Source: Streptomyces nodosus (GTDB taxonomy: Bacteria > Actinomycetota > Actinomycetes > Streptomycetales > Streptomycetaceae). From it: a stretch of 64,000 nucleotides of DNA. Of this stretch, positions 43,255 to 52,300 are shown in pieces (positions within the stretch are counted from its first letter, which is position 1; every line of letters begins with the position of its first letter). The stretch lies in assembly GCF_008704995.1 (NCBI RefSeq), contig NZ_CP023747.1, positions 372,001 through 436,000 on the forward strand, in the 5' to 3' direction. The position numbers were made by a program, and so were the translations under genes. The notes under the pieces are model-generated. The model was given only the letters and a program-made list of their open reading frames with translations, searched no databases and was not told the origin of the DNA.

Positions 43255-44169
43255 CTAGGGTGTGTCGGCGCGGTCGGTCGGCGCCGGGGCGGAGGGGACC
43301 GTCGGGCGGTAGGGGGAGGCGGGGGTGCCGGGCACGTCCACGCGGACGGCGAAGACGGCGCCGTCGAAGGGCCCCGGGGCGGGCAGGCCGATGTGTGCGC
43401 TGGTGACGAGGAGCGTGCGGCCGTCGGTGCCGCCGAGGCAGAGTCCGGCGGGCTGTGCGGCGGGCAGGTCGATGATCCGGTCGAGGGCGCCGTCGGGGTG
43501 GTAGCGGTGGACCTGTCCGAGGCCCCAGACGGCGGTCCACAGCCCGCCCTCGGTGTCGGTGGTCATCCCGTCGGGGCTGCCGGAGGCGAGGGTGACGAAG
43601 GGCTCGGGTGTGCCCAGGTCGCCGCTCGCGGGGTCGACCCGGTAGCGCCGGATGACGCCCCGGGCGCTGTCCGCGAGATACATGAGGGTGCCGTCGGCGG
43701 TGAAGGCCGGGCCGTTGGGGACCGTGATGTCCCGCAGCACGCGGGTGACGCGGCCGTCGCGGTCCAGGCGGTAGAGGGAGCCCGCGTCCCCGGTCGCGTC
43801 ATGGGCCATGCTGCCCGCCCAGAAGCGACCTTGGGGGTCGGCGACGCCGTCGTTCATCCGCATCGGTACCGGGGCGTCGTCCTCGGGGCGCGCGATCCAT
43901 TCGGCTCGGCCGGCGGGGTCGACGCGGCAGACGCCGGTGCCCGCGGCGGCGATCCAGTGGCCGGGGCGGCCCTCGACCGGTGCCACCGCGCCCAGCGGAC
44001 AGGGCAGTCGGGCGATCGGGGTGTGTGGCGCGGTGGGGTCGTCGGGAGCGGCGAGGAGCCGGCCGCTGAGGATGTCGGTCAGCACGGCGTGGTCGTCCGT
44101 CCAGCGGATGCCTTCGCCGAGTTCGAGGCGGTCGGTGCCGAGAACCATGGGGGTCGAGGTCGCGGTCAT
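43255..44169 (-). CDS. SMP-30/gluconolactonase family sugar lactonase
   Basis: A 304-residue six-bladed propeller lactonase with the metal-binding positions typical of SMP-30: LELGEGIRWTDDHAVLTDIL (Glu ligand), RMNDGVADPQGRFWAGSMAH (Asn/Asp ligands), VPNGPAFTADGTLMYLADSA and GSPDGMTTDTEGGLWTAVWG (Asp ligand). It would open galactono-1,4-lactone (or 1,5-lactone) to galactonate after the SDR dehydrogenase. The ATG at 44169 overlaps the aldolase stop (ATGA), so they are translationally coupled. Confidence 0.9.
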   Translation of the reverse strand: MTATSTPMVLGTDRLELGEGIRWTDDHAVLTDILSGRLLAAPDDPTAPHTPIARLPCPLGAVAPVEGRPGHWIAAAGTGVCRVDPAGRAEWIARPEDDAPVPMRMNDGVADPQGRFWAGSMAHDATGDAGSLYRLDRDGRVTRVLRDITVPNGPAFTADGTLMYLADSARGVIRRYRVDPASGDLGTPEPFVTLASGSPDGMTTDTEGGLWTAVWGLGQVHRYHPDGALDRIIDLPAAQPAGLCLGGTDGRTLLVTSAHIGLPAPGPFDGAVFAVRVDVPGTPASPYRPTVPSAPAPTDRADTP

Positions 44170-44801
44170 GAGTGGTCCTCCGCGCGGACGACGTCCAGGA
44201 AGGTGCGGGCCCGTCGGCGCAGGGCGGTGCCGCTGCCGCCGTCGGCGGCGTCCCCGATCAGAGGCGATCCGACGCCGACGGCGATGGCGCCGCCATGGAG
44301 ATATGCGGCGGCGGCCTGGGCGTCCACTCCTCCGACGGGCACGAAGGGCAGATCGGGGAAGGGGCCGCGCAGGTCCCGCAGATAGCCGGGGCCACCGGCG
44401 CTGCCGGCCGGGAAGAGCTTGAGGGCGTCGGCGCCGAGGCGCAGTGCCTGGAGGATGTCGGTGGGGGTCATCACCCCGGCGAGCACCGGGAGTCCGAGTT
44501 CCCGCCCGGTGGCGATGCCGTCGCTGACCGCCGGGGTGACGAGGAAGGCCGCCCCGGCGTTGTGGGCGGCTCGTGCGTCGTCGGCGCTGAGGACGGTTCC
44601 GGCTCCGAGCGTCGCGTCCGGGCCGAGCGCGGCGCGGGCCCGCGCGATGACGTCCAGCGCGTCGCGTCCGCTGAGGGAGACCTCGACGAGGGTGACGCCT
44701 TCCTCGGCGAGGGCGAGCACGGTGGTCAGCGCGGCGTCCGGGTCGCTGCCGCGAACGATGGCGAGCAGTCGCTGGGCGCGCAGCGCGGCGAGCAGGTCCA
44801 T
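44166..44801 (-). CDS. KDPG/KDPGal-type aldolase (Eda/DgoA family)
   Basis: A 211-residue TIM-barrel class I aldolase: LLAIVRGSDPDAALTTVLAL, GVTLVEVSLSGRDALDVIAR with the Glu base, TLGAGTVLSADDARAAHNAG, AFLVTPAVS and ALKLFPAGSAGGPGYLRDLR with the Schiff-base Lys, then FVPVGGVDAQ for phosphate binding. It splits 2-keto-3-deoxy-6-phosphogalactonate into pyruvate and glyceraldehyde 3-phosphate, the last step of the pathway. GGAAGCC-type purines precede the ATG, and the epimerase gene ends 24 bases upstream. Confidence 0.9.
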   Translation of the reverse strand: MDLLAALRAQRLLAIVRGSDPDAALTTVLALAEEGVTLVEVSLSGRDALDVIARARAALGPDATLGAGTVLSADDARAAHNAGAAFLVTPAVSDGIATGRELGLPVLAGVMTPTDILQALRLGADALKLFPAGSAGGPGYLRDLRGPFPDLPFVPVGGVDAQAAAAYLHGGAIAVGVGSPLIGDAADGGSGTALRRRARTFLDVVRAEDHS

Positions 44802-44825
44802 CGGCTTCCTCTCTGGTGGCGGGGT

Positions 44826-45623
44826 TCAGGGGCGGCGGGTCGCGGTCACGGTGAGCCGCCAGGTGACCTCGCCGGAGGGCGGGACGACAGCCGTGTCGCC
44901 GTCGTCCGCCCCCGTGCGGTCGAAGACGCGGCCGAGCATCGGCTCCACGCCGATCGAGCGGTACGGGGCGTGGCAGGGGAAGCCGCCCAGGTTGCGCCAC
45001 AGGGCGACCGCGACGGGCTGTCCGGTGGCCTCGACGGACAGATGCAGCGTGTCGGGTCCGTCGTGCACGGCGGCCACCGGGGTGAGGACGATCGCGCCGA
45101 CGGCGGTCCCGTCGTCCGGGCCCAGCCGGTCGAGCGGTATGCCCTGGACGCGCGGCCAGTCGCCGGTGACCCGGTGCGCGCCCTCGTCCGGGTGGAGCCG
45201 GGTCTTCGCGGGTGTGTCGATGGCGATCCGCGCGGCCGGGGAGAGGTCGAGCAGGGCGTGGGCGGCCCAGAGGAAGCGGTAGCCGGGCTCCGCGGTGAGC
45301 GTGTAGTCGGCGACGGCGGCTCCGGACTCCGCACGAAGGCGCCGGGTCAGGCGGAAGTCGGGGCACTGTACGACGTCCTCCTCCCCGTCCCTGAGCCAGG
45401 GCCGTGACCAGGCGTCCCCGTGATCGGGCAGCCCGCGCACCGTGGGTACGCACTCCTCGAGGCCGCCGGCGTCGGCGAAGGGGTCGCCGGGCCCGGCCAG
45501 GGGGCGGCGGGGCTCGTCGCGGTGCCACAGCCATTCGCGGCCGCCCGCGGTCAGCGAGGTCCAGCGTCCGCCGTGGTCCGGATCGGTGACCACGCGGACC
45601 GGGAGCCGGGTGCCGGTCACCAT
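44826..45623 (-). CDS. Aldose 1-epimerase family protein
   Basis: About 265 residues with the beta-supersandwich of galactose mutarotases: GGRWTSLTAGGREWLWHRDE, GGLEECVPTVRGLP (the family Asp/Glu-Cys region), YRFLWAAHALLDLSPAARIA with the catalytic His-like position in WAAHALLD, and the C-terminal CHAPYRSIGVEPMLGRVFDR. It interconverts alpha and beta anomers of the sugar so that the dehydrogenase gets its substrate. The ATG at 45623 overlaps the dgoD stop. The C-terminal catalytic Glu appears in GVEPM. Confidence 0.82.
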   Translation of the reverse strand: MVTGTRLPVRVVTDPDHGGRWTSLTAGGREWLWHRDEPRRPLAGPGDPFADAGGLEECVPTVRGLPDHGDAWSRPWLRDGEEDVVQCPDFRLTRRLRAESGAAVADYTLTAEPGYRFLWAAHALLDLSPAARIAIDTPAKTRLHPDEGAHRVTGDWPRVQGIPLDRLGPDDGTAVGAIVLTPVAAVHDGPDTLHLSVEATGQPVAVALWRNLGGFPCHAPYRSIGVEPMLGRVFDRTGADDGDTAVVPPSGEVTWRLTVTATRRP

Positions 45624-46762
45624 TCGGCGAAGGAGCCGTCGGCGTGCCGCCACACGGGGTTGCGCCAGGCGTGTCCGGACCGGTCGGCGGCGCGAACGGC
45701 GCTCTCGTCGACGGCGATGCCGAGTCCGGGCAGTGCGGTGCGGTGCGCCTGGCCGTCGGCGAAGCGGAAGGGCTCGGTGTCGACCAGGTACGACAGCAGG
45801 TCGGCGTCCTTGTTGTAGTGGATGCCCCGGCTCTGCTCCTGGATCAGGAAGTTGGGTGTGGCGAAGGCGACCTGGAGGCTGGCGGCCAGCGCGATGGGGC
45901 CGAGCGGGCAGTGCGGCGCCAGATGGGCCCCGAAGGTCTCGGCGAGCGAGGCGATCCGGGTGACCTCCGATATCCCGCCGGCGTGCGACAGGTCCGGCTG
46001 GGCCACGGCGATGCCCGCGGTCAGCACCGGGAGGAAGTCGGCACGCCCGTACAGCCGTTCGCCGGTGGCCAGCGGCACCGACGAGGTGGCGACCAGCCCT
46101 GGCAGCAGGTGTGCCTGCTCGGGCAGCACGGGTTCCTCGGCGAACAGCGGGTGCAGCGGGGCTATTTCATGGAGCACGCGCCGGGTGTTGGCGGCGCTGA
46201 AGCGGCCGTGGAAGTCGACGGCGACATCGCGGTGCGGGCCCAGGGCCTCGCGGGCGGCGGCCACCCGCTCGACGACCGCGGCCGTCTCGGCGGGGCTGCC
46301 GATCGGCGGGGTGCGCCCGGCGGCGTTCATCTTGACGGCGCTGAAGCCGGCCTCCACCTGGGCGGTGACCTCCTCCTTGAGCCGCTCGGGTTCGTCGCCG
46401 CCGACCCAGGCGTACACGCGTACGGTGTCGCGGACCGGACCGCCGAGCAGGGTGTGCACCGGCACCCCGAGCGCACGGCCCGTGATGTCCCACAGGGCCT
46501 GGTCGATGCCGGCGACGGCGCTGGAGAGGACCGGGCCGCCCCGGTAGAAGCCGCCCTTGCTGAGCACCTGCCAGTGGTCCTGGATGCGCAGGGGGTCCTT
46601 TCCCACCAGATACTCCGCCAGCACCTCGACGGCTGATCTGACCACCTCGGCCCGGCCCTCCACCACGGGTTCGCCCCAGCCGACGACGCCGTCGTCGGTC
46701 TCGATGCGGCAGAACAGCCAGCGGGGCGGGACGAGGAAGGTCTCGACACGCGCGATCTTCAC
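45617..46762 (-). CDS. dgoD: D-galactonate dehydratase (enolase superfamily)
   Basis: A 381-residue mandelate racemase/muconate lactonizing-type enzyme, almost the length of E. coli DgoD (382). Markers: WLFCRIETDDGVVGWGEPVV, GFYRGGPVLSSAVAGIDQAL and WDITGRALGVPVHTLLGG; the metal ligands are in VAVDFHGRFS (Asp, with the catalytic His of DFHGR), FAEEPVLPE (Glu) and LATGERLYGR (Glu). GIAVAQPDLSHAGGISEV and HCPLGPIALAASLQ follow. It removes water from galactonate to give 2-keto-3-deoxygalactonate. It is co-transcribed with a GntR regulator of the DgoR type (ATGA overlap). Confidence 0.92.
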   Translation of the reverse strand: MKIARVETFLVPPRWLFCRIETDDGVVGWGEPVVEGRAEVVRSAVEVLAEYLVGKDPLRIQDHWQVLSKGGFYRGGPVLSSAVAGIDQALWDITGRALGVPVHTLLGGPVRDTVRVYAWVGGDEPERLKEEVTAQVEAGFSAVKMNAAGRTPPIGSPAETAAVVERVAAAREALGPHRDVAVDFHGRFSAANTRRVLHEIAPLHPLFAEEPVLPEQAHLLPGLVATSSVPLATGERLYGRADFLPVLTAGIAVAQPDLSHAGGISEVTRIASLAETFGAHLAPHCPLGPIALAASLQVAFATPNFLIQEQSRGIHYNKDADLLSYLVDTEPFRFADGQAHRTALPGLGIAVDESAVRAADRSGHAWRNPVWRHADGSFAEW

Positions 46763-47520
46763 TGTGACGGTCCGTCCTTCTTCTCGGCCGTGCGGTCCGC
46801 TCCCCCGGGCGCGGAGGGGTCGCTGAGCTTGTCGAGGTCGCGCGTCGCCTGGTCGAGCAGGGCGCGCATGGCGTGTTCCGCGGCGTCGGGGTCCCGGTCG
46901 CGCACGGCGTCGAGGACGGCCCGGTGGCTGGGGACGGGATCCTCGCTGTGGGGGGCGCTGTGCACGAGCCGGTCGCGATGGGCCAGGCCCGACTCGATGA
47001 CCATCTCCATACGTTCCAGCAGTTCGTTGTGGGTGGCCGCGAGGAGAGCCCGGTGGAAGGTGAGGTCGGCCTTGACGGCGTCGCCGGCGCCGCCCTCCTG
47101 GCCCATCGCGGTCAGTGCCGCCTGAAGTGCCTCGAGGTCGGCGTCGGTGCGGCGGGTCGCGGCCAGCCGCACGGCGGCGGGTTCGATGATGTCGCGGACC
47201 TCGCCCAGGTTGCGGAGCAGTGCGGCGTCGGCGTCGGTGCCGCTCGGCTCGGAGAACTGCCAGCGCAGCACGTCGGCGTCGAGCAGGTTCCAGTCGGAGC
47301 GGGGCCGGACGAAGGTGCCGCGTTTCTGCCGGGCGTCGACCATGCCCTTGGCCGCGAGCACCTTGAGCGATTCACGCAGGGCCGTCAGGCTGACGTCCAG
47401 TTCGCTCTGCAGGGCCGCCATGTCGAGTGTCGCTCCCTCGGGGATCTCGCCGCTGAGCACCCGGCGGGCGAGGGTCTCCACGGTCTGGCCGTGCACTCCG
47501 CGGCGCGCGTAGGGCGTCAT
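46759..47520 (-). CDS. GntR/FadR-family transcriptional regulator (DgoR-like)
   Basis: A 253-residue regulator with an N-terminal GntR winged helix (QTVETLARRVLSGEIPEGAT, LQSELDVSLTALRESLKVLA, AKGMVDARQKRGTFVRPRSD) and a C-terminal FCD ligand-binding helical domain (GEVRDIIEPAAVRLAATRRT, ADLTFHRALLAATHNELLER with metal-binding Asp/His, HRAVLDAVRDRDPDAAEHAM). DgoR of enterobacteria represses the galactonate operon and responds to galactonate; this one sits in the matching operon and probably does the same. It is encoded within the operon between the SDR and dgoD genes. Confidence 0.9.
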   Translation of the reverse strand: MTPYARRGVHGQTVETLARRVLSGEIPEGATLDMAALQSELDVSLTALRESLKVLAAKGMVDARQKRGTFVRPRSDWNLLDADVLRWQFSEPSGTDADAALLRNLGEVRDIIEPAAVRLAATRRTDADLEALQAALTAMGQEGGAGDAVKADLTFHRALLAATHNELLERMEMVIESGLAHRDRLVHSAPHSEDPVPSHRAVLDAVRDRDPDAAEHAMRALLDQATRDLDKLSDPSAPGGADRTAEKKDGPSQ

Positions 47521-47568
47521 GTGTGTGCCTTTCTTGCTGGTCGGTCGGGGCGGGAGTGGTCGGTTCCG

Positions 47569-48327
47569 TCAGGCGGAGTCCTTGGAGACGCTCCAGCCGC
47601 CGTCCACGAGCAGACTCGATCCGGTGATGTAGGAGGCTTCGTCGGCGGCGAGGAAGGCGACGGCGGCGGCGACCTCCTCGGGAGTGCCGAAGCGGCGGGC
47701 GGCGGTCCCTGCGACGCTGAGGTCGCGGTCGGCCTGCGGTACCCGGTCCCAGGCGGCGGTCAGGACGGGTCCCGGCAGCACCGCGTTGACGCGGACGAGC
47801 GGCCCGTACTCGACGGCGAGCTGGCCGCACAGCGACAGCAGGGCCCCCTTGCTGGCCGCGTACGCCGGGTGGCCGGGGATGCCCCGGTGGGCGTGGACGG
47901 AGGAGACCAGCACCACGGCGCCCTGCTGCTCGCGCAGGTCGGGAAGTGTCGCCCGGACGCCCAGGAAGGCGCCGGTGAGGTTGACGGAGAGCTGCCGTTC
48001 CCAGGCCGGGAGGCTGGTCTCGTGGGCCGGGGCGACGGCCACCGTGTACGCGTTGCTGACCAGGACGCCCACGGGCCCGAAGCGGTGGGCGGCGGTGATC
48101 ACGCGCCGCCAGTCGTCCTCGCTCGCGACGTCGGCGGCGACGAACAGGGCGCGGGCCCCGTCCTCGCGCAGCCCTTCGGCGGTCACCTCGCCGTGTTCGG
48201 CGTCGATGTCGGCGAGGACGACGGCCGCGCCCTCCGCGGCGAGGCGTGCTGCGGTGGCCGCGCCGATGCCCGATGCGGCGCCGGTGACGACGGCGACGCG
48301 GTTGGTGAAGCGGGCGGCTGGGTTCAT
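47569..48327 (-). CDS. SDR-family dehydrogenase, probable D-galactose 1-dehydrogenase
   Basis: A 252-residue classical short-chain dehydrogenase: TGAASGIG cofactor loop (about residues 15-22), VLADID (Asp after strand 2, favouring NAD), VLVSNAYTVAVA, catalytic Ser in VVLVSSVHAHRGIPG and YAASKGALL (Tyr/Lys), and the C-terminal ASYITGSSLLVDGGW. By position in a galactose/galactonate operon it should oxidise galactose to galactonolactone, the first step of the oxidative route; the substrate itself cannot be read from sequence. It lies 48 bases before the GntR gene and 70 after the GH36 gene. Confidence 0.85.
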   Translation of the reverse strand: MNPAARFTNRVAVVTGAASGIGAATAARLAAEGAAVVLADIDAEHGEVTAEGLREDGARALFVAADVASEDDWRRVITAAHRFGPVGVLVSNAYTVAVAPAHETSLPAWERQLSVNLTGAFLGVRATLPDLREQQGAVVLVSSVHAHRGIPGHPAYAASKGALLSLCGQLAVEYGPLVRVNAVLPGPVLTAAWDRVPQADRDLSVAGTAARRFGTPEEVAAAVAFLAADEASYITGSSLLVDGGWSVSKDSA

Positions 48328-48397
48328 GGGGTGGATCGTCTCCTGTCCGGGGGTGGGAATGTCCGAGGGCAGCGGGGTGCGGGGGCGGCCGCCGGTG

Positions 48398-50512
48398 TCA
48401 CTGCCGGGCCAGGACGGTCAGCTCCGCGTCCCGTTCGGCGGTCCAGGCGAACGGCAGCCCGGAGTGCAGCAGATGGGCGCCGCTGTAGCGGATGCCGGTG
48501 GCGGTGTCGGCGTAGACGGCGTCCGGCCGCAGTCCGCGCAGACGCAGCCGGGCGGCCCGGCCGGGCACCAGGGGCGCGCCGTCGAGCGGGCCGGTGTTCC
48601 ATGCGGCCACCACCAGGCGGGCGCTGCCCGGTTCCTCGTACTGGATGCCGCACGTCGGGTCTTCGGGGCTGCCCAGCAGATGGACCTCGCCGTGGTGGAC
48701 GACGTCGCGGATCTCCTTGTAGCGGGCGATCCAGCGTGCCGCCTCGGCGCGCTGCTCCGGCGTCCAGCGGCGGATGTCGGCGCCGATGCCGAGGACGCCG
48801 GTGAGGGAGCTGACGAAGCGGAAGGCCAGCGAGCGGGGCCGGGGGTCGAAGATGCCGGGGGCGTCGGTGACCCAGGAGCTCATGGTGTGCGGGGCATGGG
48901 CGTGGAGGTAGCCGTACTGGATGCGCAGCCGGTCCAGGGGCGCGGTGTTGTCGCTGGGCCACACCACGTCGGTGCGGGCGAGGGTGGCGTGTTCGACGCG
49001 GGCGCCGCCGCCGGCGCAGCCCTCGACGGTGACGTGCGGGTGGGCGGTGCGCAGATGGTCCAGGACGCGGAGGTAGCCGGCGACATGGGCGGCGTCGAGG
49101 TCGTGGAGTTCGGGGTCGGGCCCGGCCGGGTGGCCGGGGCGGCCGCGCTCGGTGGGCGGCCGGTTCATGTCCCACTTGAGGTAGCTGACGGCATGGGAGT
49201 CCAGCAGCCGGTCGAGGGTGCCGGTCACGAAGTCCTGGACGTCCTCGCGGCCGAGGTCGAGCAGGAGCTGGTTGCGGACCAGCGTGGCGGGGCGGCCGTC
49301 GATCCGGTACACCCACTCGGGGTGCTCGGCGTAGAGCCCGGAGCGGGGGCTGATGCCCTCGGGTTCCACCCACAGGCCGAAGTCCAGGCCGAGGGCGCGG
49401 ACGTCCTCGACGAACCGGTCGAAGCCGCCGGGGAATTCGGCCGGGTCCGGGTCCCAGTCGCCGAGCCCTCCGCGGTCGTCGGGGCGTCCGGTGAACCAGC
49501 CGTCGTCGACGACGAAGAGCTCGGCGCCCAGTTCTGCGGCGGTCCTGGCGAGCTCCAGTTGGCCGGCGGCGTCCACGTCGAAGCCGGTGGCCTCCCATGA
49601 GTTGTAGAGGACCTTGCGGGGCCGGTCGATGCGCGCGCCGGTGAGGTGCCGCTCGTAGCGGTGCCACACTCGGGCCAGCCCGCCGAGCCCGTCGGGGCTG
49701 AAGGCGCAGGCGAGCCGGGGGGTGACGAGGGTGGCTCCGGGGGCGAGGCGGACCGCGCCCTCATGGGGTACGCGGCCGGCGCGCACCCGTACGGAGCCGC
49801 CGGGCTCGGCGTCGGCGGTGATCCGCCAGTTGCCGGACCATTCCAGGGCGATCCCGTAGGTGGGGGTGGCGCCCTCGGCGGGGGCGGCGGCGTCCTGGAT
49901 CGCGAGCCAGGGGTGATAGGCGTGCCCGGCCGAGCCCTGGGTGCTCTCCGTCTCGAAGCGGCCACGCTCCAGGCGCACGTCCTTGAGCTGGAACTCCTGC
50001 GACCACTGTCCGGCCAGGTAGGTCAGCCGCGCGCCGCCCTGGACGGGGACGTTGACGGCCGCGGAGTCGAAGCGTTCCAGGCGCACCTCGGTTTCGCCGG
50101 TGCAGGTGAGCTCCGTCCAGCGCAGGACGACATCGGTGCCGGGCACCGTCCGGTAGTGGAGGGTCGTGCGCAGGCCGAGGAGGTCGTCGGTGAACTCCAG
50201 GCGCAGTGCCCGGTCCTGGTCCTGTGCGGCCCCGGTGAAGCGCCACCAGCTGCCGCGGTCGCCGCCGGGACGGGAGGCGATCAGGTCGGCGCCGGTGAAC
50301 GGTCGCAGCCCGTAGGGGATGTACTCGGCCGGGGCGGTGTCCGCGGGGGTGATGAAGTGGGTGCGGCGGGACCGTTCCAGGGGCGAGGGCCCGTCCTCGG
50401 CGCCGTGCGGCCCCCAGGCGGCGAGCTCGGCCCAGCGGCCGTCGCCGCCGAGGGTGACGGCGTAGGTGGTGGTGTCGGTGCGCAGCAGCCACCGGTCGTC
50501 GTGCGCGGTCAC
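48398..50512 (-). CDS. GH36 alpha-galactosidase (intracellular)
   Basis: A 704-residue protein with the three-part GH36 structure: N-terminal beta-supersandwich (TYAVTLGGDGRWAELAAWGP, GQWSQEFQLKDVRLERGRFE), a central TIM barrel (KVLYNSWEATGFDVDAAGQL, ELFVVDDGWFTGRPDDRGGL, FGLWVEPEGIS) and a C-terminal beta domain. The nucleophile is the Asp of YLKWDMNRPP and the acid/base the Asp of VVWPSDNTAPLDRLRIQYGY. There is no signal peptide, so it hydrolyses imported melibiose/raffinose-type sugars inside the cell. The GTG at 50512 overlaps the permease stop (GTGA). Confidence 0.93.
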   Translation of the reverse strand: MTAHDDRWLLRTDTTTYAVTLGGDGRWAELAAWGPHGAEDGPSPLERSRRTHFITPADTAPAEYIPYGLRPFTGADLIASRPGGDRGSWWRFTGAAQDQDRALRLEFTDDLLGLRTTLHYRTVPGTDVVLRWTELTCTGETEVRLERFDSAAVNVPVQGGARLTYLAGQWSQEFQLKDVRLERGRFETESTQGSAGHAYHPWLAIQDAAAPAEGATPTYGIALEWSGNWRITADAEPGGSVRVRAGRVPHEGAVRLAPGATLVTPRLACAFSPDGLGGLARVWHRYERHLTGARIDRPRKVLYNSWEATGFDVDAAGQLELARTAAELGAELFVVDDGWFTGRPDDRGGLGDWDPDPAEFPGGFDRFVEDVRALGLDFGLWVEPEGISPRSGLYAEHPEWVYRIDGRPATLVRNQLLLDLGREDVQDFVTGTLDRLLDSHAVSYLKWDMNRPPTERGRPGHPAGPDPELHDLDAAHVAGYLRVLDHLRTAHPHVTVEGCAGGGARVEHATLARTDVVWPSDNTAPLDRLRIQYGYLHAHAPHTMSSWVTDAPGIFDPRPRSLAFRFVSSLTGVLGIGADIRRWTPEQRAEAARWIARYKEIRDVVHHGEVHLLGSPEDPTCGIQYEEPGSARLVVAAWNTGPLDGAPLVPGRAARLRLRGLRPDAVYADTATGIRYSGAHLLHSGLPFAWTAERDAELTVLARQ

Positions 50513-51402
50513 TTGACGGCTCCGAGGTTGAGTCCGGCCACGAAGTGGCGCTGGAAGCGGAGGAAGACGGCCACCGTCGGGGCGGCGGCGATCACCGAGC
50601 CGGCCGCGATGACGTTCCACATGGACACGTACTGGCCCTGGAGTCCGATCAGCGAGGCGGTGACGGGCATCCGGTCCTCGGTGCGCAGCACCGTGATGGC
50701 CCACAGCAGGTCGTTGAAGATCCAGGTGAACGACAGCGCGCTCAGCGCGGCCAGCGCCGGGCGGGCCAGCGGCAGAACGACCCGCCGGTAGATCTGCCAC
50801 GGGTTCGCGCCGTCGATGACGGCGGCCTGCTGGATCTCTGCGGGGATGGCCCTCATGAACCCGTGCAGGACGAAGACGTAGAAGCCTACGCCGAAGCCGA
50901 CCTGCACGCCGATCAGGGCGTACAACCGGTCGTAGATGCCGAGCAGTTCGCTGAGTTTGGAGACCGGGATCAGCAGGATCTGCGGGGGCAGCAGATTGCC
51001 GCCGAGCATGAGCAGCAGCAGGACGCGCCGGAAGGGCAGGGCGTAGCGGCTGAGCGCGAAGGCCGCCATGGAGGCAAGGCCGAGCGAGAGCAGCACGGTG
51101 GGGACGGTGACCAGCATGCTGTTGATGAGGGCGCGCTGTTGGCCGCCGTCCACCCACGCCTGCCGGAAGCCGTCGAGGGTGAACGAGTGCGGCCGGCTGC
51201 CGACACCGTGTGCGGCGATGTCGTCGAACGTGCGGGTGCTGGTGAGGAGCACCAGGACGATCGGCAGCAGCCACAGCGCGGACAGCAGTCCGGCGGTCAG
51301 ATGGAAGCCGGTGGTGCGCAGGGCGCGGCCGCGGGGCGCGGGGCGGTGGGGTGCCGCGGCCTCGGTGGTCTCGATGTGCGCCGTGGTGCGGGTGGCGGTC
51401 AT
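50509..51402 (-). CDS. Carbohydrate ABC transporter permease (MalG type)
   Basis: A 297-residue membrane protein with six helices and the MalG-type EAA loop FMRAIPAEIQQAAVIDGANP, followed by WQIYRRVVLPLARPALAALS. The N-terminal tail (30 residues) is cytoplasmic. With the MalF-type permease upstream it forms the channel of a family 1 sugar importer. No ATPase gene is present in this operon, so it must share a general MsiK-like ATPase encoded elsewhere, as is usual in Streptomyces. ATG 51402 overlaps the previous stop by one base. Confidence 0.92.
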   Translation of the reverse strand: MTATRTTAHIETTEAAAPHRPAPRGRALRTTGFHLTAGLLSALWLLPIVLVLLTSTRTFDDIAAHGVGSRPHSFTLDGFRQAWVDGGQQRALINSMLVTVPTVLLSLGLASMAAFALSRYALPFRRVLLLLMLGGNLLPPQILLIPVSKLSELLGIYDRLYALIGVQVGFGVGFYVFVLHGFMRAIPAEIQQAAVIDGANPWQIYRRVVLPLARPALAALSALSFTWIFNDLLWAITVLRTEDRMPVTASLIGLQGQYVSMWNVIAAGSVIAAAPTVAVFLRFQRHFVAGLNLGAVK

Positions 51403-52298
51403 CAGTCGGCCTCCCGGAAGGCGCGCACGAGGTAGCTCACGATGACGCCGAAGGCCAGCACGAAGATGACGACGGCGAGCGCGGAGCCGTATCCCAGGCG
51501 CAGCGACTGGAACGCGGTGGAGTACATATAGGTGCTCAGCAGTTCGGAGGAGTGGTACGGGCCGCCGCGGGTGAGCGCCCACACCACGTCGAACGAGCGC
51601 AGCGAGTCGATGACAATGACCGACAGGACGACCGCGTTGACGCTGCGCAGCTGCGGCAGTGTGATGTGCCGGAACTGCTGGACGCGGGTGGCGCCGTCGA
51701 CCTTGGCCGCCTCGTACAGTACGGGGTCGATGCCCTTGAGGCCGGCCAGATACAGCACCATGACATAGCCGACCTGGCGCCACAGCGCGGGCACGATGAC
51801 CGCGTAGAAGGCGGTGTCCTGGTCGGCGAGCCAGGCGTGCTTCCAGCCGCCGAGACCGACGGCCTGGAGCACATGGTTGATCAGGCCGTCCGGCTGGTAC
51901 ATGGCCTGCCACACCAGCGCGGTGGCGACCAGTGAGAAGACCACGGGCAGGAAGAGCGCCGCCCGGTAGAACCCGATGCCGCGCCGCTCCTGCTGGAGCA
52001 GCAGCGCGGCGCCGAGGCCGAGGGCGGCGGAGAGCCCGCCGAAGAGCAGCAGCCACAGCACCGTGTTGATCGCGGCGGTGCGGAAGACCGTGTCGTGCAG
52101 CATCTCGCTGAAGTTGCCGAGGCCGACGAAGGTCGGTGCCGACAGGCCGTCCCAGGACGTCAGGGAGAGGGAGAAGCCCTGGAGGGCCGGCCAGAACACC
52201 CAGAACGCCTCGGCGAGCAGCGGGACGAGGACGAAGGCCAGGACCACCGGGGGCACCCGGGTGGCTCCGGGCCGTCGTGCGGAGCCGGTCGGCGCCAT
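51402..52298 (-). CDS. Carbohydrate ABC transporter permease (MalF type)
   Basis: A 298-residue permease with six helices: VVLAFVLVPLLAEAFWVFWP, LTSWDGLSAPTFVGLGNFSE (typical MalF-type periplasmic segment), INTVLWLLLFGGLSAALGLG, and the EAA loop GIDPVLYEAAKVDGATRVQQ with FRHITLPQLRSVNAVVL. It partners the MalG-type permease and the lipoprotein upstream; ATG 52298 lies just past the lipoprotein stop (52301-52303). A GTG six bases earlier could also start it. Confidence 0.92.
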   Translation of the reverse strand: MAPTGSARRPGATRVPPVVLAFVLVPLLAEAFWVFWPALQGFSLSLTSWDGLSAPTFVGLGNFSEMLHDTVFRTAAINTVLWLLLFGGLSAALGLGAALLLQQERRGIGFYRAALFLPVVFSLVATALVWQAMYQPDGLINHVLQAVGLGGWKHAWLADQDTAFYAVIVPALWRQVGYVMVLYLAGLKGIDPVLYEAAKVDGATRVQQFRHITLPQLRSVNAVVLSVIVIDSLRSFDVVWALTRGGPYHSSELLSTYMYSTAFQSLRLGYGSALAVVIFVLAFGVIVSYLVRAFREAD

Positions 52299-52300
52299 CG

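Noticed and set aside
43108..44385. Plus-strand 425-codon open frame, and similar long plus-strand frames across 42-56 kb
   Set aside because: All lie antisense to the galactose operon genes and have no start signals or family motifs.
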